Position numbers and translations under genes: made by a program
DNA from: an uncultured Lachnospiraceae bacterium
Lineage (GTDB): Bacteria > Bacillota > Clostridia > Lachnospirales > Lachnospiraceae
Assembly: GCA_934339365.1 (NCBI GenBank)
Contig: CAKRHW010000005.1
Coordinates: forward strand, 11,234-75,233
Length of the DNA stretch: 64,000 nt
Direction: 5' to 3'
Shown here: one piece after another, positions 26,835 to 35,982 of the stretch
Layout: the number at the start of each line of letters is the position of its first letter
Position numbering within the stretch: the stretch's first letter is position 1
Notes under the pieces: generated by a model
What the model was told of the DNA's origin: nothing
The model's input: only the letters and a program-made list of their open reading frames with translations
Databases searched by the model: none

Positions 26835-28001
26835 ATGAAAAAAGAAGTGCTGAAAATTTTTTTCAAACCATTGTCGATGGTTAATCAGTGGATTCCAAAG
26901 AAAGATCATTTAATCTTTTTTTATTCCAATCTGGGATTTCGGGATAATGTGAAGGCTATGTTTGATTATCTGATTTCTCATGGTTATCAGGAAAAGTATC
27001 AGATTGTCTGTGCAATTAATGAGGCAGAGAAATATAAAAAACTGCAGCAATTGTATCCGAAGCGTTATCAGAATGTTACTTTTGTATCGTGTAAGAAGGG
27101 AATATCGTATTTCCTGCGATGCAGAGTGGGATTTTATTGTTTTGGAAAATATCCAATCAAACCTGCAAAAACGCAGACTATTATTAATCTGTGGCATGGT
27201 GTGCCAATTAAGAAGATTGGCAATATGGAAGAACAGTTTCAGAAGGTAGATTATAATTTTTTCACCTATCTTTTAACCACTTCAGAATTTTATGCACCGA
27301 TTATGGAACAGAGTTTTTCCTGCGGACCGGAACAGATTCTGATTGAAGGACAGCCTAGGAATGATGAATTATTCTATCCATTGACAGAGAAAGAACAACA
27401 ATGGAAGAAACAGTGGGAAAAAGTGATTGTCTGGCTTCCTACTTATCGTAATACCGAAAGTCTCGATCAGGAAAGAGATGCATGGCCTGTGCCTGTGTTA
27501 TCTGTAAAAGAGGCAGAGGAACTGAATGCATATTTAGAAAAGAAGAATTGTCATTTGATAATAAAGCTTCATCCACTGCAATATGGTGAGAATCTAAAGC
27601 AGTTTAGCCAGATTGAAGTTCTGACACAGAAAATGTTAGAAGAACAGTTTGACAGTCTTTATCAGCTGCTGAAGGCAGCGGATGGGTTAATTACAGATTA
27701 TTCTTCGGTATATTTTGACTATATGTTATTAGACAGACCGATTGGATTTACGGTAGATGATATAGAAAATTATAGCAATAGCCGGGGATTTGTATTTGAA
27801 CATCCAAAGGATTTTATGCCGGGAAGAATGATTGATACCAAAGAAGATATGCTTTATTTTATAGAAGATGTGATACAGGGAACGGACTCTTTTGCACAAG
27901 AGCGACAGAAGGTAAATGATTTAGTGAATAGATATAAGGATGGTAGAAGTAGTGAAAGAATTGCTGAAAGATTTATACAGAACCATGAATCCCTATCTTA
28001 A
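26835..28001 (+). CDS. CDP-glycerol glycerophosphotransferase family (TagB-like), copy 1
   Basis: A 388-residue member of the TagB/TagF family, which transfers glycerol-phosphate from CDP-glycerol to lipid-linked acceptors at the inner membrane face. A hydrophobic/basic N-terminus precedes the domain. Motifs are INLWHGVPIKKIG (His about 120), IKLHPLQYG, and LITDYSSVYFDYMLLD (about 287). The size matches TagB primases, which add the first unit, better than TagF polymerases. The next gene starts 62 bases before this one ends, so the two are probably translated together. The assignment is to the family; which acceptor it uses is not known. Confidence 0.88.
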   Translation: MKKEVLKIFFKPLSMVNQWIPKKDHLIFFYSNLGFRDNVKAMFDYLISHGYQEKYQIVCAINEAEKYKKLQQLYPKRYQNVTFVSCKKGISYFLRCRVGFYCFGKYPIKPAKTQTIINLWHGVPIKKIGNMEEQFQKVDYNFFTYLLTTSEFYAPIMEQSFSCGPEQILIEGQPRNDELFYPLTEKEQQWKKQWEKVIVWLPTYRNTESLDQERDAWPVPVLSVKEAEELNAYLEKKNCHLIIKLHPLQYGENLKQFSQIEVLTQKMLEEQFDSLYQLLKAADGLITDYSSVYFDYMLLDRPIGFTVDDIENYSNSRGFVFEHPKDFMPGRMIDTKEDMLYFIEDVIQGTDSFAQERQKVNDLVNRYKDGRSSERIAERFIQNHESLS

Positions 28002-30369
28002 ATTTAGGGAGAAATGTGAGATAGAAGAGAAAACTGTTTTATATGAAGCTTTTTTTGGACGGAGTATGTCTTGCAGCCCATATGCGATGTTTAAAGCCTT
28101 GTTAGCAGACAAGGCTTTTGTGGAATTTAAACACGTGTGGGTTTTGGATGATTTTTCGGATAATAAAGAGGCGATGCGGGAATATGAGCAGAATGGTCAG
28201 GTGGTTTTTGTAAAGTATAAGAGCAGGGAATACTATCGGTATCTGGCGAGTGCAAAATATCTGATTAATAATTCTACATTTCCGGAATGTTTTATCAAAA
28301 GAGAAGAGCAGGTTTATATCAATACATGGCATGGAATTCCACTAAAGACAATGGGATATGATATGGTGGATGGAGCGATTGGTTCAGCGAATACAGTTCG
28401 TAATTATCTTCAGGCAGATTATCTGATTTCTCCGAATGCAATACAAAGCCGTATGTATTTAAAGTCGTATCAGTTAGATGGAATTTTTCAGGGAAAGGTG
28501 ATAGAAACCGGACAGCCACGATGTGATGCTTTTTTTGAGGACCAGAAAGAATATGTTTTCCAGAGACTGCAGAAGATGGGAGTAAAGGTAGAAAAAAATA
28601 AAAAAATTATTTTATATGCACCAACCTGGAAAGGCAGTAATTTTTCAAAACCATTTGTAGATGTGCAGGAATATTTAGCAATTCGTAATTTTATTCTGGG
28701 ACGAATCGATACAGAAAAGTATCAGGTGCTGATAAAACCACATCAAACGGTTTATAAAGAAATGAAAAAGAAAAATATAAAATCGGACTGCATGATTGGA
28801 GCTACTATCGATACCAATGAACTGCTGTCTGTGGTGGATATTTTAATTTCAGATTATTCCTCTATTTTCTTTGATTTTCTGGTAACAAAGCGTCCGGTTC
28901 TGTTCTATATTCCTGATTTGAGGGAGTATGAAAAGGAAAGAGGCATTTATCAAAAAGTGGAGGAACTTCCAGGACCTGCGACAGATAAACTTGAGAAATT
29001 ATGCGATATGATTATGGATATCGAGCAGGTGAAAAAAGAATGGACTTCTCGGTATGAGCAGGTGTATGAGAATGCCTGTTTATATGAAGATGGAAATGTA
29101 TCGAAACGAATCATCAATTATATCTTTAAACAGGAAAAACAGGAATGTACCAAGGGTCGCATCTATCAGAATGAATCGAAGAAGAAAAAGTTGTTATTCT
29201 TTTTAGGAGCACTTCGAAATCATGGCATTACTTTTTCCATGCTGGGTCTGTTAAAGCATTTAGATTATCAGAAATATGATGTTACTTTGTATATTTACAA
29301 GCCAAATGGAAAGGAAGAACTGCAAAGAATGCGCTCCATTCCAAAACAGGTCAGAATTCTTGTTCATACCAAAAGTGCTTTAGGCAATCCCTATGAGACA
29401 CTGCAATTTGCCAAGAAGTATACAAGGGAAGCGGTAGAGAAGGTTGGAAAAAGAGAATATCAAAGAATGTTTGGAAGTACAAGGTTTGATTATGTGGTAG
29501 ACTTTGTGGGATATTCGCCGTTATTTAGTGCGGTTGCATCGCAGGCACAGGCAGAGGTAAAATCAATCTGGCAGCATAATGACATGATGGCAGATATGAA
29601 GCGGGAAGTAAAAGGAAAGTATGTGAATAAGGATCGGTTAGAGAAGGTATTTCAGACGTATAATGAATTTGACCGGATTGTTTCCTGTTCAAAGAGTGTC
29701 ATGAAAGTGAATCAGAAGAATTTTGGCACACAATATGCAAAACCTTCGTATCGATATGCGAGAAATATGATTGATTTAGACCGGATCTGGAATGGAGTCA
29801 GGGAAAAAGAAGGACAGCAGATTACAGTACAGGATCTTGTGACAGATCAAAAAATAGTATTAGATGAACAACAGTTTTTGTTTGTAACGATGGGCAGACT
29901 TTCTACGGAAAAGAATCAGAAAGAATTAATTCGTGCATTTGCAGGCTTGCAGACGAAAGAAAAGAAAGCGAAACTTTTCATATTAGGAGATGGACCACTC
30001 CGGGAAGAATTAAAGAAGGAAATCATAGATTTGAAGTTAGAGGGGCAGGTAGTTCTTTGTGGAAATGAAAGGAATCCTTTTGCCATTATGAAACGGTGTC
30101 AGTGCTTCGTACTGCCATCTCTTCATGAGGGACAACCGATGGTAATCTTAGAGGCAAGAGTGCTGCAGCTACAGCTGATTGTTTCAGATTTTTCGACCGT
30201 TGAAGATGTATTATCAGACAATGGACAGATTGTAACCCAAAAAGATGCGGCAAGCATCCGGGATGCTATGCAAAAGGCATATGATGGAAAGCTTTTATCG
30301 GCAAAATTTGATGGAGAAGCATATAACCAGGAAGCGTTAGAGGAATTTTATCAGGCTATTGAAAAGTAG
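27940..30369 (+). CDS. Fusion: CDP-glycerol glycerophosphotransferase (copy 2) and GT4 glycosyltransferase
   Basis: An 809-residue two-domain protein. Residues about 20-395 are a TagF-type domain with INTWHGIPLKTMG (about 129), IKPHQTVYK and LISDYSSIFFDFLVT (about 303). Residues about 415-809 are a GT-B fold GT4 glycosyltransferase with MGRLSTEKNQKELI, FILGDGPLREEL and SLHEGQPMVILEA, the E-x7-E-type motif. It could add glycerol-phosphate and a sugar in sequence. The ATG at 27940 gives a 62-base overlap with the previous gene; GTG at 27952 or ATG at 27985 are possible starts. The first domain is of the same WHG subgroup as its upstream neighbour. Confidence 0.88.
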   Translation: MVEVVKELLKDLYRTMNPYLKFREKCEIEEKTVLYEAFFGRSMSCSPYAMFKALLADKAFVEFKHVWVLDDFSDNKEAMREYEQNGQVVFVKYKSREYYRYLASAKYLINNSTFPECFIKREEQVYINTWHGIPLKTMGYDMVDGAIGSANTVRNYLQADYLISPNAIQSRMYLKSYQLDGIFQGKVIETGQPRCDAFFEDQKEYVFQRLQKMGVKVEKNKKIILYAPTWKGSNFSKPFVDVQEYLAIRNFILGRIDTEKYQVLIKPHQTVYKEMKKKNIKSDCMIGATIDTNELLSVVDILISDYSSIFFDFLVTKRPVLFYIPDLREYEKERGIYQKVEELPGPATDKLEKLCDMIMDIEQVKKEWTSRYEQVYENACLYEDGNVSKRIINYIFKQEKQECTKGRIYQNESKKKKLLFFLGALRNHGITFSMLGLLKHLDYQKYDVTLYIYKPNGKEELQRMRSIPKQVRILVHTKSALGNPYETLQFAKKYTREAVEKVGKREYQRMFGSTRFDYVVDFVGYSPLFSAVASQAQAEVKSIWQHNDMMADMKREVKGKYVNKDRLEKVFQTYNEFDRIVSCSKSVMKVNQKNFGTQYAKPSYRYARNMIDLDRIWNGVREKEGQQITVQDLVTDQKIVLDEQQFLFVTMGRLSTEKNQKELIRAFAGLQTKEKKAKLFILGDGPLREELKKEIIDLKLEGQVVLCGNERNPFAIMKRCQCFVLPSLHEGQPMVILEARVLQLQLIVSDFSTVEDVLSDNGQIVTQKDAASIRDAMQKAYDGKLLSAKFDGEAYNQEALEEFYQAIEK

Positions 30370-30384
30370 GAGGGAATAGATTTT

Positions 30385-30774
30385 ATGAAGAGAGTCATTA
30401 CATACGGAACATTTGATCTGTTGCATTATGGACATATCAATTTGCTTCGCAGGGCAAAACAATTAGGAGATTATCTGATTGTGGGATTGTCAACGGATGA
30501 ATTTAACCGGGATATGAAGCATAAAAAATGCTATTTTACATTTGAAGAGCGCAAGCACCTGTTAGAAGCGATTCGTTATGTAGATCTGGTGATTCCGGAA
30601 GAAAACTGGGAACAGAAAGTTTCTGACGTAAAGGAATATCATGTAGATACCTTTGTAATTGGAGATGACTGGAAAGGCAAATTTGATTTTCTAAAATCAG
30701 AGTGTGAGGTGGTATATCTGCCTAGAACACCGGAGATTTCTACGACTCAGATAAAAAGAGAGTTGGGAAAGTAG
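30385..30774 (+). CDS. tagD: Glycerol-3-phosphate cytidylyltransferase
   Basis: A 129-residue cytoplasmic enzyme making CDP-glycerol from CTP and glycerol-3-phosphate, the donor for all TagB/TagF-type transferases around it. Visible motifs are VITYGTFDLLHYGHINLL, with the nucleotidyltransferase HxGH, GDDWKGKFDFL, and the C-terminal ISTTQIKREL, which matches TagD/TarD. Length is exactly that of TagD. AGGAGG lies about 13 bases before the ATG. It is the only copy in the window and thus the supply point for seven transferase domains. Confidence 0.95.
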   Translation: MKRVITYGTFDLLHYGHINLLRRAKQLGDYLIVGLSTDEFNRDMKHKKCYFTFEERKHLLEAIRYVDLVIPEENWEQKVSDVKEYHVDTFVIGDDWKGKFDFLKSECEVVYLPRTPEISTTQIKRELGK

Positions 30775-30786
30775 CAGGTGTATGAC

Positions 30787-32406
30787 ATGAAATGGATATT
30801 AACAAAGTTGAAATTTCGTCAAAAGAGTCTGGTTGTAACATGTAAGGCTGCTTCTCAGGAAGTGGTGCAGGAATTAAAGCAGCAGGAAAATGCTTTTCGG
30901 TTAGCATTGGTTTATCGCAGTAAGCTTGCGGCAAAGAGACAGGTTTTTTATTTTGACGGAACCTGGTCGGATGGCGTGTTTCAAGGAAAGCTGGATTTTT
31001 CTGCAGTTGACTGGAAGCCTATCTATTATGACCTGCAGATGGAAAATTCATGCACCGGACAGGCAGAATATGAAGCTGTTGATGTAGGAAAATTAAGAAA
31101 TCTGATTCGTTTTCCACTGTATGATGGGAAGCATCGCTGGGAGAATGGAATGTTTGTGCATCCATTTATTACTCCGGAACGGACGATTGCGTTTCAGTAC
31201 AGAGAACGCACAAAGGCAGATACAGTGGGATTTCGTATGCAGGAGGCCTGTATTCTTGCATGGTTTCTTTTGACAAAACCATATTGGAAGAGACGAAATA
31301 TCTTTTTAGTCTATGAAAAATTCTGTATGATGGCACAGGATAATGGATATTATTTTTTCCGTTATTGTATGGAGCAGGAAGCAGAAAAACAATTAAATGG
31401 AGAAATGTATTATATTATAGATCCAAAGTCACAGGATTTAAAAAATCTTGAGAAATACAAGGATCATTTGATTCCTTTTATGTCTGTCCGGCATAAGCTG
31501 TATCTTTTGGCATCTAAAATGCTGATTAGTACAGATACCAGAAAACATGCCTATGCATGGAGAAAGAGAATGAGCTTTATTGATCATTATTTAAGGCATA
31601 AGCCACTGGTATTTTTGCAGCATGGGGTTACTGCATTTAAGCGTGTGGATTATATTTATGGAAAAGGTAAGTTTGGTGATTGTCGTGTATTTGTGGCAAC
31701 GTCAGACTATGAAAAGAAGATTATAGAAGAGAATTTTGGGTACCGGGGAGATGAAATAGCAGTTACAGGATTTGCAAGATGGGATGTGTTACAGGACCGT
31801 TCAGACGAGGTACAAAAGGGAAGTGTGGATGACAGAATGATTCTGGTTATGCCTACCTGGAGAAACTGGCTGGAAGAAGTGGATGACCAGACATTTGTGG
31901 AAAGCAAATATTATCAAATGTATATGAAGCTTTTAAATGATACATCATTGCAGGATGTGTTAGAAAAAAATCAATTACATTTGTGCTTTTATATTCATCC
32001 GAAGTTTCGCGATTATATGAAAGATTTTGCCTGCAGTCAGGAGAGAATCCGAATGGTGCCTTTTGGACAGGAGCCACTAAATGAACTGATGATGAAATGC
32101 AAAATGCTGGTAACCGATTATTCATCGGTAGCATGGGATGTCTATTATCAGAAGAAACCGGTTGTATTTTTTCAGTTTGATTTGGCAGAGTATTTAGAAG
32201 CACATGGAAGCTACATGGATATGAACAAAGAATTATTTGGAGAAAGAGAAACAGAATGTAGCGGATTGATTGACAGATTAGAAGAATATGCAAAGACGGG
32301 ATTTGCACTGAAAGAGCAATATGCCAAAATACATAAAAAGTATTATAAATATACAGACCAGGACAATTCAAAACGGATTGTAGAACATATTCAGAATTTG
32401 TCATAG
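30787..32406 (+). CDS. CDP-glycerol glycerophosphotransferase family, copy 3
   Basis: A 539-residue TagF-like enzyme. Residues 1-120 form a beta-rich N-terminal domain (YDLQME strand near its end). Then comes the signature YEKFCMMAQDNGYYFFRY shared with copies 4 and 6. The catalytic domain has FLQHGVTAFKRVD (about 277), YIHPKFRDY and LVTDYSSVAWDVYY (about 442), then EAHGSYMD. The ATG at 30787 is favoured by AGG eight bases upstream; a GTG at 30778 is possible. It begins 12 bases after tagD. Probably a tandem-duplicated paralogue of copies 4 and 6. Whether it primes, extends or decorates is unknown. Confidence 0.87.
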   Translation: MKWILTKLKFRQKSLVVTCKAASQEVVQELKQQENAFRLALVYRSKLAAKRQVFYFDGTWSDGVFQGKLDFSAVDWKPIYYDLQMENSCTGQAEYEAVDVGKLRNLIRFPLYDGKHRWENGMFVHPFITPERTIAFQYRERTKADTVGFRMQEACILAWFLLTKPYWKRRNIFLVYEKFCMMAQDNGYYFFRYCMEQEAEKQLNGEMYYIIDPKSQDLKNLEKYKDHLIPFMSVRHKLYLLASKMLISTDTRKHAYAWRKRMSFIDHYLRHKPLVFLQHGVTAFKRVDYIYGKGKFGDCRVFVATSDYEKKIIEENFGYRGDEIAVTGFARWDVLQDRSDEVQKGSVDDRMILVMPTWRNWLEEVDDQTFVESKYYQMYMKLLNDTSLQDVLEKNQLHLCFYIHPKFRDYMKDFACSQERIRMVPFGQEPLNELMMKCKMLVTDYSSVAWDVYYQKKPVVFFQFDLAEYLEAHGSYMDMNKELFGERETECSGLIDRLEEYAKTGFALKEQYAKIHKKYYKYTDQDNSKRIVEHIQNLS

Positions 32407-32439
32407 GAGAAGGAAAAAACGAGAAGGGATGGAGATTTT

Positions 32440-34230
32440 ATGAACAGAGAGAAAGAAGAAAAGTGGATTGCAGTGATACAATCAGCGGTTATGCGTATCA
32501 TCAGTGCATGTTTTTTAATGAGCTTATTCTTTTTAGTAGTAAAAGAAGGAGATAATTTAACGCTTAGTTATGTGGATGCAATATCATTACCGTTTTTTGT
32601 AGGTGGAATGATTGTCATTATTGCGATTTTATCTGCAATCGCATTTAAGGTAAAAAATACAAGAAAATTTGATGTATTAACGGTATTGGCTGTTTCTGTT
32701 CTTTATGCAGTGGGAGTGCTGAAGAATGCAACAGGACCTTATGTTTCAGCCGGAATTGCACTTTTATTTATTATTGTATTGCGATTTTTTGTTGAAAAAT
32801 ATGAGAAACAGTTTTTAGAATTTGAAATTACAAAGAAACAGGTTCTGATTGTTGGAGCTGCCGTTGCATGTATCTGGGTTGTTCTGATGCTGATTATCGG
32901 AATTTTACGTTATGTGTGTTATGCATCGCCTAATTTTGATATGGGTATTTTTTCACAGATGTTTTATTATATGAAGAAAACATTTGCACCTATTACAACT
33001 TGTGAACGTTATAAGGAATTATCCCATTTTGCAGTACATGTGTCACCGGCACTTTATGTATTTCTTCCAATTTACTTTATTTTTCCATCACCGGTTATGC
33101 TGGTAGTTATTCAGGTATTATTCCTGATTAGTGGTGTGATTCCGTTATATAAGATTTGTAAAAATCATAAATTATCAAATTATATCACATTAGGAATTCT
33201 GATTGCTACAATTTGTTATCCGGCACTTGCGGGCGGATGTTTCTATGATTTCCATGAAAATATGATGCTGTTTCCTTGTCTGTTATGGCTGTTTTATTTT
33301 ATGGAAAAAAAGAAAACAGTCTGGTTCTGGGTATTTGTTGCATTTACCCTGCTGATTAAAGAGGATGCAGCTTTTTATGTGGCATGTATCGGTCTTTATA
33401 TGATATTAGGAAGAAAAGAATATAAAAAAGGTGGAATTACATTCGGTGTTTCTCTGGTCTGGTTCTTTTTAGCAATTGTCTATCTTAAGATTTATGGAGA
33501 TGGATTGATGACAGGACGTTACGCAAATTACCTGTCAAATCAGGACGATTCGTTCTTTATGATTTTTGCAACTATTTTAAAGGACCCTGCATATGCATTG
33601 GGACAGATTTTTACAAAGGAAAAAATGGAATATTTTCTTTGGATTCTGGTACCGATTCTGGCACTGCCGGCTGTAACAAAAAAACCATCGGAATATATTT
33701 TGCTGATTCCTACATTATTAGTAAACCTTTTGACATCTTATCAGTATCAGTTTTCTATTTTCTTCCAGTATTCTTTTGGAACAATGGCGATGTTATTTTA
33801 TATTGTTACATTAGAAATCGGAAGATGCGAGTATAAAAAGGCAAAGAAAGTGGTAACCTATATGACAATTGCATCTTTATTTATGGGATGTAATCTGTAT
33901 CGGACAGCAAAAATGTATGTGAAGGATTATTATATGGCAAAACATGACACATTTGAAGTGGTAGACAGTGCCCTGAAGGATATTCCGGAAGACGCATCTG
34001 TAGAAGCTACAACCTTCTTAATTCCAAAGCTTTCTCAGAGAAAAGTTGTTTACCAGTATCAGGATGCATGGAAGACGGAAGATAAAAAATGTGATTACTT
34101 AGTGATTGATTTAATCTATGATTCTTCAAAGAAAATTTATGAAGAAAACAGAAATCAGTGGATTGCAGCAGGATATCAGGAGACCTGGCATCAGGATAAT
34201 GCAGTGGTAGTTTTTGAAAAGCAGTCCTAA
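32440..34230 (+). CDS. DUF2079 membrane protein, probable GT-C type transferase
   Basis: A 596-residue protein with about 12-14 transmembrane helices. The conserved DUF2079 stretch is FDMGIFSQMFYYMKKTFAPI, with the acidic residue expected in the first outer loop of GT-C enzymes. HFAVHVSPALYVFLPIYF and FYDFHENMMLFP follow, and the extracellular C-terminal tail is about 120 residues. GT-C enzymes use polyprenyl-phosphate sugars outside the membrane. The exact reaction of DUF2079 proteins is not established. GGGATGGAG precedes the ATG. Sitting between two near-identical glycerophosphotransferase genes, it likely decorates the same polymer. Confidence 0.82.
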   Translation: MNREKEEKWIAVIQSAVMRIISACFLMSLFFLVVKEGDNLTLSYVDAISLPFFVGGMIVIIAILSAIAFKVKNTRKFDVLTVLAVSVLYAVGVLKNATGPYVSAGIALLFIIVLRFFVEKYEKQFLEFEITKKQVLIVGAAVACIWVVLMLIIGILRYVCYASPNFDMGIFSQMFYYMKKTFAPITTCERYKELSHFAVHVSPALYVFLPIYFIFPSPVMLVVIQVLFLISGVIPLYKICKNHKLSNYITLGILIATICYPALAGGCFYDFHENMMLFPCLLWLFYFMEKKKTVWFWVFVAFTLLIKEDAAFYVACIGLYMILGRKEYKKGGITFGVSLVWFFLAIVYLKIYGDGLMTGRYANYLSNQDDSFFMIFATILKDPAYALGQIFTKEKMEYFLWILVPILALPAVTKKPSEYILLIPTLLVNLLTSYQYQFSIFFQYSFGTMAMLFYIVTLEIGRCEYKKAKKVVTYMTIASLFMGCNLYRTAKMYVKDYYMAKHDTFEVVDSALKDIPEDASVEATTFLIPKLSQRKVVYQYQDAWKTEDKKCDYLVIDLIYDSSKKIYEENRNQWIAAGYQETWHQDNAVVVFEKQS

Positions 34231-34261
34231 AAACAGGACAGGAAGATAAAGGGAGCTGAAA

Positions 34262-35863
34262 ATGGCAGACAAGTCGTGTGCAATTTCAAAATTAAAATTC
34301 AAAGGAACAAAATTATATCTTGAAGTTGTCTGTAAAGAACGAAAACAGAAGATAAAGAGACTTTTTTTGCGATACCGGAGCAGTTTAGAAAAGGATGTGC
34401 GGGAGTACGAAGGGGCTTTCCTCCAAAAAGAAGGAAAGACATTTGTATTTTCATTAGATCAGATTCCATGGACGCCACTTTATTATGATTTTATTGTTGA
34501 AATTATGGATGAACGGGGAAACGTGCAGGAACATGAACTTCATTATGGAAATTTTAACAAGAAAGTCCGAAATCCCTTTTATCAGGGAGAATATGTAATT
34601 GCAGGAACAGATATGTTTGTCTATCCGTATATTCATAATGAAATGGTCAGTCTGTGTTACCGGAAAAAAGGAAAGTTTGATACCGTTTCATTTCGACTGC
34701 GGGAAATTTTAGCAGTATGTCTGCAAAAGCTTTGTAAAAACTATTTACAAAAGAAACGGATTTGCCTGATATATGAAAAATACTGTTTTGGAGCACAGGA
34801 TAATGGATATTACTTTTTCAAATATTGCATGGAACAGGGCTTAGAAGAGAAGCTGAACAGAAGAATCTTTTATGTCATTGACAGGCAGTCTCCGGATTAT
34901 CCTAAAATGAAAAAATATTCGGATCATGTATTAAATTTTATGTCAATCCGGCATATGATTTATACTTTGTCAGCTTCCCTTCTGGTAAGTACAGATTCGA
35001 AAGAACATGTATATGCATGGCGAAAAAGAAACAGTATTTTCACAGGAAGAATTAAGAAAAAACCACTTGTCTTTTTGCAGCATGGAGTGATTGCCTTAAA
35101 ACGGGTGGAAAATGCTTATGCAAAAGGAACGAGAGGAGAATGCAGCCGGTTTATTGTTTCTTCTGAAAGAGAAAAAAATATTATTCATAGCTATTATGGA
35201 TATGACAGGCAGGAGATTGTGGTTACCGGTCTGGCAAGATGGGATGCATTAAAAGACAAATCTAAGGGAAAAAGACAGATTCTTTTTATGGCAACCTGGA
35301 GAAACTATTTAGATGAAGCGACAGAAGAAGAATTTGTTCAGAGTCGGTATTTTAAGACTTATCTGGCTTTGCTAAAGTCAGAACAGTTAAAAAAACTGTT
35401 AAAGGATTACGATGCAAATCTGAAATTTTATGTGCATAATAAATTCAAAGAATATGCAAAAGACTTTTTAGAACAATTAGGCACAACAGGGGATGAACCT
35501 GTAGTTTCGGTAATGACCTTTGAAGATATGCCGTTAAATGAACTGATGATGGAAAGCAATCTGCTAGTTACCGATTATTCTAGTGTATCGTTTGATATGT
35601 TTTACCAGAATAAGCCTGTTGTATTTTATCAGTTTGACAGTAAAGAATACCTTGAGGCGCATGGAAGTTATTTAGATTTTGAGAAAGAATTGTTTGGTGA
35701 GCGGGTAACAACAGCAGAAGAATTATTACCGGTATTAGAGACTTATCTGCAGACAGATTTTGCACTCAAAGAACCGTATCAGAAGATGCGAAAAGAGTGC
35801 TTTGCATATACAGATCAAAAAAACTGTGAGAGAATTGCAGAAATAATCAGGCAAATGAAGTAG
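34262..35863 (+). CDS. CDP-glycerol glycerophosphotransferase family, copy 4
   Basis: A 533-residue paralogue of copies 3 and 6. It has the beta-rich N-terminal domain (about 1-115), YEKYCFGAQDNGYYFFKY, FLQHGVIALKRVE (about 273) and LVTDYSSVSFDMFY (about 435), then EAHGSYLD. It differs at the second catalytic-region histidine motif: YVHNKFKEY has Asn where copies 3 and 5 have HP. If that proline matters, activity could differ. GGGAG lies before the ATG at 34262, 31 bases after the DUF2079 gene. Role within the polymer is unknown. Confidence 0.87.
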   Translation: MADKSCAISKLKFKGTKLYLEVVCKERKQKIKRLFLRYRSSLEKDVREYEGAFLQKEGKTFVFSLDQIPWTPLYYDFIVEIMDERGNVQEHELHYGNFNKKVRNPFYQGEYVIAGTDMFVYPYIHNEMVSLCYRKKGKFDTVSFRLREILAVCLQKLCKNYLQKKRICLIYEKYCFGAQDNGYYFFKYCMEQGLEEKLNRRIFYVIDRQSPDYPKMKKYSDHVLNFMSIRHMIYTLSASLLVSTDSKEHVYAWRKRNSIFTGRIKKKPLVFLQHGVIALKRVENAYAKGTRGECSRFIVSSEREKNIIHSYYGYDRQEIVVTGLARWDALKDKSKGKRQILFMATWRNYLDEATEEEFVQSRYFKTYLALLKSEQLKKLLKDYDANLKFYVHNKFKEYAKDFLEQLGTTGDEPVVSVMTFEDMPLNELMMESNLLVTDYSSVSFDMFYQNKPVVFYQFDSKEYLEAHGSYLDFEKELFGERVTTAEELLPVLETYLQTDFALKEPYQKMRKECFAYTDQKNCERIAEIIRQMK

Positions 35864-35914
35864 GAAGATACTTCCTTTCTTTGTAAAAATGGTGTAAAAT
35901 GAAAAGATAGGTTA

Positions 35915-35935
35915 TCACATAGGGTTCACATGTGA
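35915..35935 (+). promoter_or_regulatory. Inverted repeat upstream of the beta-helix gene
   Basis: TCACAT (35915-35920) and ATGTGA (35930-35935) separated by nine bases. It lies 48 bases before the start codon, downstream of a possible extended -10 region (TGTAAAAT near 35893). It could be an operator or an RNA hairpin. No regulator is identified. Confidence 0.3.
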
Positions 35936-35982
35936 GTGGTATATTTTGGGAGAATGAAAAACGAAAGGAAGAGGAGGAAAAA

